Assembly: GCF_003337305.1 (NCBI RefSeq)
Contig: NZ_QPJO01000002.1
Coordinates: 124,001-188,000 of the forward strand
DNA from: Winogradskyella arenosi
Lineage (GTDB): Bacteria; Bacteroidota; Bacteroidia; Flavobacteriales; Flavobacteriaceae
Length of the DNA: 64,000 bases
Direction: 5' to 3'
The translations under genes and the position numbers were made by a program. The notes beneath the pieces are model-generated. The model was not told the origin of the DNA and did not search any database. It saw only the letters and a list, made by a program, of their open reading frames with translations. Every line of letters starts with the position of its first letter. Positions within the stretch are counted from its first letter, which is position 1. Shown here piece by piece: positions 8,247-17,023 of this stretch.

Positions 8247-11200
8247 ATGCGTAGAATTATATGCTTTCTTGGTGTTCTTGTAACACTTTGCATTCAACAA
8301 GCTTATTCTCAAAACTTCGAAAGAATCTCTAACAAAGAAGGGTTTAATCAAAATACCGTTAATGCCATAGAACAAGATAAATATGGGTTTTTATGGTATG
8401 CAACGCCTAACGGATTAATTCGTTACGACGGCTATGAGTTCAAAACTTTTAGTGCAAATCCTGAAGATGAATATGCGCTTGCCAGTAATTATATCACCTA
8501 TTTATTTAATGATAAAAATGGGGTACTTTGGATTGGGACTAAAATTGGACTGCACGTTTATGTGCCGTGGTTAGAACGTTTTTTTACTGTGCCTTTAAAG
8601 GCTAATATTGATGTTAATAAAATTGCCTCTAGAGGCGATGGCTATGTCTGGGTAACTTCACCAAATAGATTAATCCGTTGTCAATTAAAAGATGTGAATA
8701 ACGGCACCTTTGAAGTGGTTGAAAACATTTTGGATTTAAAAGGCCAGTCCACCTCAATAAACACCTTTGCTTTTGGTTCTAATGCCGCTATTATTTTAGG
8801 GACCAATCAAGGTTTAAAAAAAGTAAAATATCAAGCTGAAGGGCCATCCGTAAAGTTGTTAATTCAGACTTTTGATGAGTTTGAATTTTTCAAAACCAAA
8901 GAAATTACTGAAATTATAAAGACGGATAATATCTTTTGGGTCGGTACCACAGAAGGCTTATTCAGTTCTAATCTAGATGCCAATACAGATTATTTAATTA
9001 AGAAAATAAAGGTGCCTCATAATGGTTCTACCATTTTTGTAAACAGTCTGTTTAAAGATCATAATAACGTTATTTGGATAGGCACCACAACGCAAGGGCT
9101 GTTCAAATTTAATCCTATTCTAAATTCCTTTAAACATTATAATCACAACGCTAAAAACAAAAATAGTATTAGTAGTCATCAGGTGAATGCCGTTTACCAA
9201 GATAGTTTTAATGTCCTTTGGGTCGGTACCGCTCAAGGGGGGATTAACAAATTAGATTTGTACCAAAAGCCATTCCATTCCTATTCTAATAATCCTTATG
9301 ATCCGTTTTCTATAGGCGATAACTTAATCACTTCAATATTAGAAGATAATACAGGTGAGGTTTGGGTTTCTGGTTATAATAAGAAGCTGTTTAGAAGTAC
9401 CGAAGTTATCAATGAAAACAGTGTTGATAAAATTAAGTTTGAATCTTTAGAGGCAGAATTACCGATTGATGCAAACGATTTTATCCGTTGTATTTATCAA
9501 GACCAAAGAAATTACATTTGGTTTGGTACAGATAAAAAGGTTATAGTTTATAACCCTCAAAAAAAAGCATTTAAAACCTTACAGTTAGTATCTTCCGGCG
9601 GAAAGTCTTCCGTATTTCTTTTTAGAGAAATAGCCCAAATAAATGATACGGATTTTGTTTTAGCGGGAAATAGAATTCTTGTGATCGAAAACCCTTGGGA
9701 GACAATAGATAACGCTGTCGAACCGAAAATTAGGTATAAAATTAAGTTAAAAATTGAAGCCAATAGAATTCAAAGTTTTCTTCGAGATGATGAGGGACAA
9801 TTGTGGTTTGGAAGCGATAATGGCTTATTACAATGTACATATACTGATGGCGAGCTTAAAATTTTGCACACTTACCACAGTGGTAAAACGGGCAGTAGCC
9901 AGTTAAGTAATAACAGTGTGTTTTCGCTTTATGAAGATCAAAAACACAATATATGGATAGGAACGTTTGGGGGTGGCTTAAACAAATTAACCTTAGATGA
10001 TAACAATAACCCCTTAAAGATGGTTTATTTCAGGAAAAACGACCTCTTACCAGATGATGTTATTTATGGGATTTTGCCTCAAAAAGACAGCGATAATTTG
10101 TGGATCAGTACCGATATGGGCTTAGTGCGCTTTAATACGGATACTAATAAGGTAAATGTTTTTGATGTTAGTGATGGTTTACTTCAAAATAACTTTAGGC
10201 AATCGGCATATAATTTAGGCAATTCTAACTATATGTATTTTGGAGGATTAAATGGTTTAACGATTTTTAATCCTGATAAAATTGCTCTAAATAAGCAGTT
10301 GCCAAGGGTATTAATTACCTCTTTGTTAATCAATAATAAACCCGTAGAAATCGGTGAGAAATTCAATGATATTACGGTACTTGAAAAAGCCATTTCTGAG
10401 ACGGATACTATCACTATTTCAAAAAGTCAACGTATTATTTCGTTTAATTTGGTTGCTGAACATACTTCAGCACCAGCGAAAAATAAAATAGCCTATAAGC
10501 TAGAAGGTTTTAATAAGGATTGGGTAGAAACTGATGAAGGAAAATCTACAGTCACCTATACGAATCTTGCAGATGGGATATATACTCTAAAAGTTAAATC
10601 GGCTAACGGAGATGGCATTTGGAGTGATTCATCTAAGACACTAACCTTAGTGGTATTACCGCTTTGGTACCAAACATGGTGGAGTTATACCTTGTTAGTT
10701 ATTATCTTTTTAGGAATTGGTGTGGGTATTGTATTTTATTTTGTTCAGCATGAAAAATTAAAACAAAAATTAATTTATGAACAATTAGATAAAGATCGGG
10801 TAGAAGTTATTAACCAGGGTAAATTTAAATATTTCACTAATTTATCTCATGAGTTTAGAACTCCTCTAACCTTAATTTCTGGACCCTTAGATCGAGTTAT
10901 TCAAAATAATGTTTCTCCAGAAAGTGAACGCTATTTAGCCATTATTAAGCGTAATACCCACCGACTTTTAAGTTTAATAGATCAGTTAATAACGTTTAGA
11001 CAAGCCGAACAAGGCTATCTTAATCTTAACTATACTAAATCTACCTTAGGTGATTTTTTATATCCTACTACAGAGGCTTTTGAAAATTATGCTTTAGAAA
11101 AAAACATCAACTTCTATTACAAGATCAGTTCGCCTAATGAAGAGATCGTCATTGATGTAGAAAAGTTAGAACGTATAATTTTTAATCTACTGTCTAACGC

Positions 11201-12377
11201 CTTTAAAAATACACCAGTGCAGGGAACCATAAGTATAGATGCGTCTATCGTGTTTGAAGAAGGGGTGAAAAACATTAAGATAGATGTTATAGATACGGGG
11301 AAAGGTATCCCTAAAGAAAGTCTAAATACTATTTTTGAACGTTTCTACCAATTAGGAAATCAAGATGGTAATGTCAGTGGTGGTGGTATTGGATTATCGT
11401 TCTGTAAATCTTTAGTAGAACTGTTTAATGGACGTATTTCAGTGAAAAGTAAACCAAATAAGGAGACCCGATTTACAGTAGTTATACCATCTTCTACGAT
11501 AGAAGACATTCATATGGAAGACCAAGAAACCAAAAAATCTTTTATAAAGAATTGGGTGCCTTTACAGTCTAATAACGTTATAGAAATAAATAAAAGTACA
11601 ACCGAGAAAAAACAGCATAATATTTTAGTGGTTGAAAATGAATTGGATATTCAAGATTTTCTTAATAGCGCTTTGTCTGATACGTATAATGTTACTATCG
11701 CTAATAATGGATTGGAAGCTTTAGAAGCGATAAAAAATAAAGAATTTAGTACTGTTATTAGTGATGTTATGATGCCAGAAATGGATGGTTTTGAATTGTG
11801 TAAACGTATCAAGGCTAATCCTGAAACCTGTCAGCTTCCAGTCTTGCTGCTAACAGCATTAGGTGATAATGTAGATCTTATTAGAGGTTTAGAGTTTGGG
11901 GCCGATGAATATATCAGTAAACCGTTTTCATTAAAACATTTAGAGCTGCGATTACAGAAACTCATTGAAAACAATGTTAAAATTAAAGCGCATTTTTCTA
12001 AAAATAGTTTACCACCAAAGAATAAGAAGGAATTAGGGTTCTCTAAACGTGATATTGAGTTTTTAGAAAATATAACGGAAATTATAGAACAAAACTTATC
12101 AAATTCTAATTTTGGGGTTGAAGAACTTTCTAAAGAAGCGGGCTTAAGTTCGTCTCATTTCTACAGAAAATTAAAACAACTTACCGGCCAGGTTCCAAAT
12201 GCTTACTTGCGTAACTTTAGATTGCAAAGGGCGGCAGAATTATTAGATAGTAACAGTGGATTTAATGTGGCAGAAGTGATGTATCAAATCGGTATTGAAT
12301 CTAACTCTTACTTTTCTACCTCATTTAAGAAATTACATGGTGTCTCGCCTTCAGAGTACTCTAAACGCCAAAAATGA
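8247..12377 (+). CDS. Hybrid two-component sensor histidine kinase/response regulator (HTCS)
   Basis: This 1376-residue single-protein two-component system has a signal peptide (1-22). A periplasmic two-propeller sensor of repeated Reg_prop motifs (GxLWxGTxxGL type) spans about 30-700, followed by a Y_Y_Y domain (about 710-800). Then come a transmembrane helix (about 808-832), a HisKA domain with phosphoacceptor H868 in LSHEFRTPL, and an HATPase domain with the DTGKGIP and GGGIGLSF boxes. A receiver domain carries D1173 in ISDVMMPEMDGFE, and an AraC-type HTH fills about 1270-1376. Such proteins sense oligosaccharides of one polysaccharide in the periplasm and activate its utilization locus. 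It sits between the fucose genes and the sulfatase genes and is the best candidate to bind the 26-bp promoter element. That pairing is inference. Confidence 0.96.
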   Translation: MRRIICFLGVLVTLCIQQAYSQNFERISNKEGFNQNTVNAIEQDKYGFLWYATPNGLIRYDGYEFKTFSANPEDEYALASNYITYLFNDKNGVLWIGTKIGLHVYVPWLERFFTVPLKANIDVNKIASRGDGYVWVTSPNRLIRCQLKDVNNGTFEVVENILDLKGQSTSINTFAFGSNAAIILGTNQGLKKVKYQAEGPSVKLLIQTFDEFEFFKTKEITEIIKTDNIFWVGTTEGLFSSNLDANTDYLIKKIKVPHNGSTIFVNSLFKDHNNVIWIGTTTQGLFKFNPILNSFKHYNHNAKNKNSISSHQVNAVYQDSFNVLWVGTAQGGINKLDLYQKPFHSYSNNPYDPFSIGDNLITSILEDNTGEVWVSGYNKKLFRSTEVINENSVDKIKFESLEAELPIDANDFIRCIYQDQRNYIWFGTDKKVIVYNPQKKAFKTLQLVSSGGKSSVFLFREIAQINDTDFVLAGNRILVIENPWETIDNAVEPKIRYKIKLKIEANRIQSFLRDDEGQLWFGSDNGLLQCTYTDGELKILHTYHSGKTGSSQLSNNSVFSLYEDQKHNIWIGTFGGGLNKLTLDDNNNPLKMVYFRKNDLLPDDVIYGILPQKDSDNLWISTDMGLVRFNTDTNKVNVFDVSDGLLQNNFRQSAYNLGNSNYMYFGGLNGLTIFNPDKIALNKQLPRVLITSLLINNKPVEIGEKFNDITVLEKAISETDTITISKSQRIISFNLVAEHTSAPAKNKIAYKLEGFNKDWVETDEGKSTVTYTNLADGIYTLKVKSANGDGIWSDSSKTLTLVVLPLWYQTWWSYTLLVIIFLGIGVGIVFYFVQHEKLKQKLIYEQLDKDRVEVINQGKFKYFTNLSHEFRTPLTLISGPLDRVIQNNVSPESERYLAIIKRNTHRLLSLIDQLITFRQAEQGYLNLNYTKSTLGDFLYPTTEAFENYALEKNINFYYKISSPNEEIVIDVEKLERIIFNLLSNAFKNTPVQGTISIDASIVFEEGVKNIKIDVIDTGKGIPKESLNTIFERFYQLGNQDGNVSGGGIGLSFCKSLVELFNGRISVKSKPNKETRFTVVIPSSTIEDIHMEDQETKKSFIKNWVPLQSNNVIEINKSTTEKKQHNILVVENELDIQDFLNSALSDTYNVTIANNGLEALEAIKNKEFSTVISDVMMPEMDGFELCKRIKANPETCQLPVLLLTALGDNVDLIRGLEFGADEYISKPFSLKHLELRLQKLIENNVKIKAHFSKNSLPPKNKKELGFSKRDIEFLENITEIIEQNLSNSNFGVEELSKEAGLSSSHFYRKLKQLTGQVPNAYLRNFRLQRAAELLDSNSGFNVAEVMYQIGIESNSYFSTSFKKLHGVSPSEYSKRQK

Positions 12378-12482
12378 TAGGTTTTAGCAAGGAAATGGTG
12401 AATTATAGAACAGCGAATATCACCAAGTTATTTAAGTTTGTTCTGAACAAATTATTAATTAATATTAAACCAATTTATCAAG

Positions 12483-12839
12483 ATGAAAAAAACAATATTA
12501 TTACTCGTATTTAGCATTGCACTTTCAAGTTCTTTATTTGCGCAACAAGATGTAGATAAAAAAGTAGAAGCTTATATTACAAGAGTAGAAAGTAAAATAA
12601 CACTTACGAGTGAAGAAAAAGCAACGTTAATATCTTTAAATACGGAGCATGCTAAAGCAGGCTTAGAAATTAATGATACGTATGAAAAAGGTTCTGAAGA
12701 GCTTAAAGCAAAGCGAAAAGAGAACAATAAGCGCTATGGAAAAGCGTTAAAAGAAGCCTTTGGAAAAGAGCGTGCTAAGGAAATAAAAATGGCCGCTAAA
12801 AAGAATAAAAAAGGTAAAAAGAAGAAAAAGAAAAACTAA
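12483..12839 (+). CDS. Small secreted protein with lysine-rich C-terminal tail
   Basis: This 118-residue protein has a clear signal peptide (MKKTILLLVFSIALSSSLFA, cleaved near residue 20). The mature part is helical and highly charged, with a pattern loosely like Spy/CpxP-type periplasmic proteins. It ends in a tail of about 16 residues that is almost all lysine. No enzymatic motif is seen. It follows the HTCS gene by 105 bp. The polycationic tail could bind sulfated polysaccharide or the cell surface, but this is speculation. A related tail closes the sulfatase at 28937-30505 and a gene remnant at 13094-13132. Confidence 0.8.
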   Translation: MKKTILLLVFSIALSSSLFAQQDVDKKVEAYITRVESKITLTSEEKATLISLNTEHAKAGLEINDTYEKGSEELKAKRKENNKRYGKALKEAFGKERAKEIKMAAKKNKKGKKKKKKN

Positions 12840-12934
12840 GCGTTTTTTCTTAATCTAAACAACAGACCGCTATACGTCTATTCTTTTAGGACGTCTTATA
12901 AAAGTTTGTTTTAGGTTAAGGTCTTTAAACTATG

Positions 12935-12974
12935 AAGTCCATTAAAGGTGTTTTACGATACTTTTAATGGACTT
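12935..12974. terminator. Long perfect-stem hairpin downstream of the small Lys-tailed gene
   Basis: AAGTCCATTAAA and TTTAATGGACTT form a 12-bp stem around a 14- to 16-base loop. It lies 96 bp beyond the stop codon and has no strong T-run. A transcription terminator or mRNA 3'-end stabiliser is likely. Confidence 0.5.
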
Positions 12975-13093
12975 TATCTTTGTATTAATTTAAGCCTTTT
13001 AGTGCAGGTTACTTTATGCTCTTAAATCTTGTTTTAATAAGAATTAAATAGAATGTGTCCTTTCTATAACTGCAGTAGGGCTTCTTAAGTACG

Positions 13094-13132
13094 GATAAAG
13101 CATCAAAGAAGAAAAAGAAGAAGAAAAATTAA
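13094..13132 (+). pseudogene. Remnant of a lysine-tail C-terminus
   Basis: In the frame ending at the TAA at 13130-13132 the codons read DKAS followed by seven lysines and N. This is very like the ends of the proteins at 12483-12839 and 28937-30505. The frame is closed by a stop 18 bp upstream of this stretch and has no start. It is probably the 3' scar of a deleted or decayed gene. Apart from this and the hairpin, the 12840-13355 gap shows no gene. Confidence 0.45.
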
Positions 13133-13355
13133 ATTCTATATTTTTTAAGAAATAAATGATCGTTTAACACTGCGACAAATTTGTCTTATTTTAATGTTAA
13201 GTTCGCTTAAGCTAAATATCTCATTAGTATTATATCCTCTAAAAGTATTTAATAAATACACACAGAGGACATGATTTTTTTATAATTTGTATCTCGTTAA
13301 GCATCAATATAAATGATTACTGAGCATAAAAATTTAATCACCTCAATAGCATGAC

Positions 13356-14546
13356 ATGTATACATTTAAACCCTATTTAATTCTAATTGTTTTAAGTTTC
13401 GCTCTGCAAGCGCAAGAAAAATCATTAAATATTGAAGGCCTTGTTTTAGATGATAACAATTTAAGTATACCGTATGCTGCTGTGAGTATTACGTCCAAAT
13501 ACCTTGGAACCTCAACTAATGAAGATGGTCATTTTTACCTAGAATTATCTAAGAACAACCGCTTAGATACGCTAGAAGTTTCTAGTATCGGTTTTGTGAC
13601 GTATAAAATAGTAGTCAAAGATTTTATGGCTTTAAAGGAAAAAGTGATTATACTAAATGAGGATGTGGTGTCTCTTGATGAAGTTAATATCATGAATCCT
13701 AAGCAATATGTTAATCTCGCTTTTAAAAATTTAAAGGATAATACCGTAAGTACCGTACATGAGTTAAAGATTCTGAATCGGTTTTTTGCTGTAGAAGATG
13801 ACATCGCTAAGTTTTATGTAGAACATTATGTAAAAGTTAAAGACGTAGGTCCTAGAGGTGGCAAAGAAGTCCGGAAATTAGGTGTTGAAGAAGGTCGGCA
13901 ATCCGTAGATTTTAGAAGTTATAAAAATGCCAATATTGGCAGAATTTATCCCATAAATTTTATGACTAAAATAGATCCGCTTCGAAGAGGGATAAACATA
14001 AATGATTATGACTGGTCTAAAATAGGCGATACCTCATATGATGGAGAAGCTATTGTAATTATTCGTGGTAAAATAAACAACAGAAAAAGACAACCTTATT
14101 TAGATCCTATTTTATTTATTGGCATTGATAGTTATAAGGTATATAAAACCACTAATGCGTCTAATACAGTGGTGTATATTTATAAAAAAAATGACGATGG
14201 AAAACTGTATTTAAGTTATCATAATCATTATACCAGACGCTTTATGGATCTAACCGAAGAACATCAAAAAATTCTTAAAACGACAAAGCAACAAATTAAA
14301 TTGTCTAAACGGAATGAGGTTGTAGTGTTAGGTATAGAAACAGATAAGAAAAAGATAGATGTGGGCTTTACCGATGTGTATAGAATGAAGATGGAAGAAA
14401 TTAAGGTAAAATATAATGCCGAGTTCTGGGAAAACTTTAATCTGCCACCGCCAACTGAATATTATAAAAAAAGCATTAAAGAATTAGAAGTTAGTTATGG
14501 TATTGATATCCAAACGCAGTTTGAGTATGCTAACAAAGATAATTGA
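13356..14546 (+). CDS. Secreted protein with carboxypeptidase-regulatory-like N-terminal domain
   Basis: This 396-residue protein has a signal peptide (1-19, ending LQAQ) and an N-terminal CarboxypepD_reg-like beta-sandwich (about 24-112) with the typical IEGLVLDDNN, TNEDGHF and SSIGFVTYK segments. A charged domain of about 280 residues of unknown function follows. The same N-terminal domain opens TonB-dependent receptors, but no barrel or plug follows here and there is no T9SS tail. Proteins of this layout are common in Flavobacteriia and uncharacterised. It stands alone, convergent with the repeat protein that follows, and shares a bidirectional terminator with it. No link to fucoidan is visible beyond location. 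Confidence 0.8.
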   Translation: MYTFKPYLILIVLSFALQAQEKSLNIEGLVLDDNNLSIPYAAVSITSKYLGTSTNEDGHFYLELSKNNRLDTLEVSSIGFVTYKIVVKDFMALKEKVIILNEDVVSLDEVNIMNPKQYVNLAFKNLKDNTVSTVHELKILNRFFAVEDDIAKFYVEHYVKVKDVGPRGGKEVRKLGVEEGRQSVDFRSYKNANIGRIYPINFMTKIDPLRRGININDYDWSKIGDTSYDGEAIVIIRGKINNRKRQPYLDPILFIGIDSYKVYKTTNASNTVVYIYKKNDDGKLYLSYHNHYTRRFMDLTEEHQKILKTTKQQIKLSKRNEVVVLGIETDKKKIDVGFTDVYRMKMEEIKVKYNAEFWENFNLPPPTEYYKKSIKELEVSYGIDIQTQFEYANKDN

Positions 14547-14583
14547 TCCGTTGTTATAGCCGTAACGCTTAAACTATGGAGAC

Positions 14584-14623
14584 AAAAAAAATCTCAGATT
14601 TAAATGTAATCTGAGATTTTTTT
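14584..14623. terminator. Bidirectional intrinsic terminator between convergent genes
   Basis: AAAAAAATCTCAGATT and AATCTGAGATTTTTTT pair almost perfectly around a 7-base loop, with an A-run on one side and a T-run on the other. It sits between the convergent genes ending at 14546 and 14658. Confidence 0.9.
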
Positions 14624-14657
14624 ATGTTTAATTATTCTGGAAGGTTTATAATTAAGT

Positions 14658-16550
14658 CTATCTAATTCGCTCAATAGTAAAATGTGTTTTACCTCCATAA
14701 GCATCTAGAACTACTCCAGTTTGGTAGTTCTGAACAAAAACCGCTATGGTTTCTCCGACATTAACTTTAGCGATGCAAGAAATTTGTCGTGCCACAGGAC
14801 TAGCGTTTGTTCCATTATAATAATGATTCTGCGTGTATTCTTGATAAATTGTACCATTGATATACACCGCAATACCATAATATTGCGTGTTTGCTTGTGA
14901 TGCCGTAGTATGAAAACTAGCATTAATTCTATAAACACCAGTATTTGCTGCAACAAATTGGTTGTTTGCCGTATCAAATTCCAAAGAATTAGTAGCGTTA
15001 AGCATTACCGTATTAAAATTAATTTTTTCCCAACCAGCCGTTCCGAGAGTTTGATTCGCACTCATTGTGGCTCTTATAATTGGAAAGGTAGAAATATCTG
15101 GGGTTTGATCTTCAAAAGTTAATTGTCCTGCACCATCAGTCACTAATATTTGATCTGCGGTGCCATCTACTGTTGGAAATGCAAATCCCGTTCCACTAGG
15201 ATCCGCTACTTGTAATTCACCATTAACTCTTAGTATATCGTTATCAAACTCTCCATAAATTAGAGGTATAGGTCCGTTGTTATTTGAAATGACTAGGGAA
15301 TGATTAACCGTATAGAAATTGGTATGCAAACCTGCATTATCACCAATAAAGACGTTATTACTTCCTGTAGCATAACGCCCAGTGTTTTTACCGATAAACA
15401 CATTTTTTGAGCCTCCTGTTAAAGAAGAACCAGAATTAAAACCAATAAGGACATTGTCTGCTCCTGTAGTATTACCGCTTCCTGCGTTTGTCCCTATAGC
15501 TACATTAGAAGTTCCAGATGTGCTGCTAAATAAGGTGTTGTTTCCAAACGCCACATTATTATTTGCCGTGTTAGATCTAAGGGCTCCATAACCAAAAGCC
15601 GTATTATTGTTTCCAGAAACATTAGAATATAGGGCTTCATAGCCAACACTTGTATTTTGTTCACCATCGTTATTAAGAAATGAAGCACGATACCCAACAG
15701 CGGTATTTTCGCCAACGGTATTGTTTGTTAAAGCTTCTGTACCAATCGCTGTACTATAAGCTCCAGTAGTATTTAAGCGTAAGGCCAAGTGCCCAATAGC
15801 AACACTACCGTCACCAGTAGTATTGGTAAACAAGGCACCATTTCCAAGGGCTGTATTTGTAGCTCCGGTATTGTTACGTAAAGCATCAGAACCCATGGCG
15901 GTATTATGATTAGAGCTCGTATTCGCTTCTAAGGCCCGTTTTCCAAATGCCGAATTTCCTGCTCCTGTTGTGTTCTTTTCTAATGCCACATAACCAAAAG
16001 CAGAGTTGTTACTTCCCGTACTAAATTTTAAGGTGGCATAGCCTAAAGCGGTATTATGATTCCCATCAGTATTTAATTGTAAGGCATTATAGCCAATACC
16101 AATATTGTTATTATCAGTGGCATCATCATTAGCACCTGCGTTTTCGCCAATAAAGATAGAAGACCCATTTTCAGAACCATCGTCATCTGATTTAGCATCA
16201 GAAAGATCATTTAATTTTTCAATATTAGAAAACCTAACCCATTCCGTAATTCCGTTATTCCAATAATAAAATCCTCTAGTGGAGGTTCCTATCGTGGTGG
16301 TAAGGTAAACTAGCATTCCATTTTGATCTGAGGTCGGGTTAGTAGTCGGAAAAGTATCTATTCTTGGGATTAAAAGTCCGTCATCAAAAGATGGAGAGGC
16401 TTGGTTAGAAGCACTAATATCTAAGGACGCTTTAGGATTGGTATTGCCTATGGCAACCTGTGCAAATGTGAATGAACTTACAAATAGAGAAAGGAATAAA
16501 ATAACCGTTTTAAGATTTATTGAGCTTTCTAGATGGACATCGGTTTTCAT
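14658..16550 (-). CDS. Surface repeat protein: YadA-like head repeats plus C1q/TNF-like C-terminal domain
   Basis: The 630-residue protein has a signal peptide after a 12-residue lead (cleavage near 31, TFAQ). It then shows a flavobacterial VAIGNTNPKASLDI opening, and about 14 repeats of roughly 23 residues built on N-T-A-x-G-x-x-A-L-x-x-N-T-T-G (about 145-420). These resemble the left-handed beta-roll head of trimeric adhesins such as YadA. The last 140 residues resemble a C1q/TNF-like trimerising jelly roll (ANTGVYRINASFHT, IAVYINGTIYQEY). There is no T9SS tail and no YadA anchor. It is probably an extracellular trimeric adhesin. Whether it helps attach cells to algal matrix is unknown. Confidence 0.8.
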   Translation of the reverse strand: MKTDVHLESSINLKTVILFLSLFVSSFTFAQVAIGNTNPKASLDISASNQASPSFDDGLLIPRIDTFPTTNPTSDQNGMLVYLTTTIGTSTRGFYYWNNGITEWVRFSNIEKLNDLSDAKSDDDGSENGSSIFIGENAGANDDATDNNNIGIGYNALQLNTDGNHNTALGYATLKFSTGSNNSAFGYVALEKNTTGAGNSAFGKRALEANTSSNHNTAMGSDALRNNTGATNTALGNGALFTNTTGDGSVAIGHLALRLNTTGAYSTAIGTEALTNNTVGENTAVGYRASFLNNDGEQNTSVGYEALYSNVSGNNNTAFGYGALRSNTANNNVAFGNNTLFSSTSGTSNVAIGTNAGSGNTTGADNVLIGFNSGSSLTGGSKNVFIGKNTGRYATGSNNVFIGDNAGLHTNFYTVNHSLVISNNNGPIPLIYGEFDNDILRVNGELQVADPSGTGFAFPTVDGTADQILVTDGAGQLTFEDQTPDISTFPIIRATMSANQTLGTAGWEKINFNTVMLNATNSLEFDTANNQFVAANTGVYRINASFHTTASQANTQYYGIAVYINGTIYQEYTQNHYYNGTNASPVARQISCIAKVNVGETIAVFVQNYQTGVVLDAYGGKTHFTIERIR

Positions 16551-16932
16551 ACTTTAGAGGGATTTTAATTTTAAAATATTACGCATTTACCCTATTTAGG
16601 GCCAATCAGATTTTCTAGTTATAAACCATCATTTTAAGGGGGTGCTGCAAAGCTAAATCTTCAGGTTTGTTGTTGTAGGTTAGAACCGCTTGTGTTTTAT
16701 GGTTCAGGGAGATGGGGTTATAAAGGTAGATTATTTAAGGTACTAATTCATTCTCTAATCCATCAGGTTTTTACTGTAATCTGTCAATTTATATGGTTGT
16801 AAAGCTTATGGTATTCAGATTTTTATGTTTTTTTTTGAAAGCAAGACGTTTCGTAGCAGTCGTTATGGATTAAAATAGGTTTAAAAGGCAGGTTTAAATA
16901 GAATTGATAGATTAAAGCAAAATTTGAAGCCA
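16551..16932. other. Intergenic region between divergent genes
   Basis: No gene is seen. CAAAGCTA at 16648-16655 gives TAGCTTTG on the minus strand, a good -7 box 98 bp upstream of the repeat-protein start. No matching -33 was found. Confidence 0.4.
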
Positions 16933-16962
16933 TTTGAGACAGAGGATAAGGCTATAGTTTTG
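16933..16962 (+). promoter_or_regulatory. Promoter upstream of the first sulfatase
   Basis: TTTG (16933-16936), 18 bp, then TAGTTTTG (16955-16962) fits the Bacteroidetes -33/-7 pattern on the correct strand, 61 bp before the ATG at 17024. Confidence 0.6.
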
Positions 16963-17023
16963 TTATTTCGCTAAGAACTTAATCAGGTTTTAATACAACT
17001 TAAAATAAATTAATATCCTAGCA

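Noticed and set aside
16903..16919. Partial match to the 26-bp element upstream of the first plus-strand sulfatase.
   Set aside because: Only about 15 of 26 bases fit and the distance to the -7 box is 35 bp, not 22.
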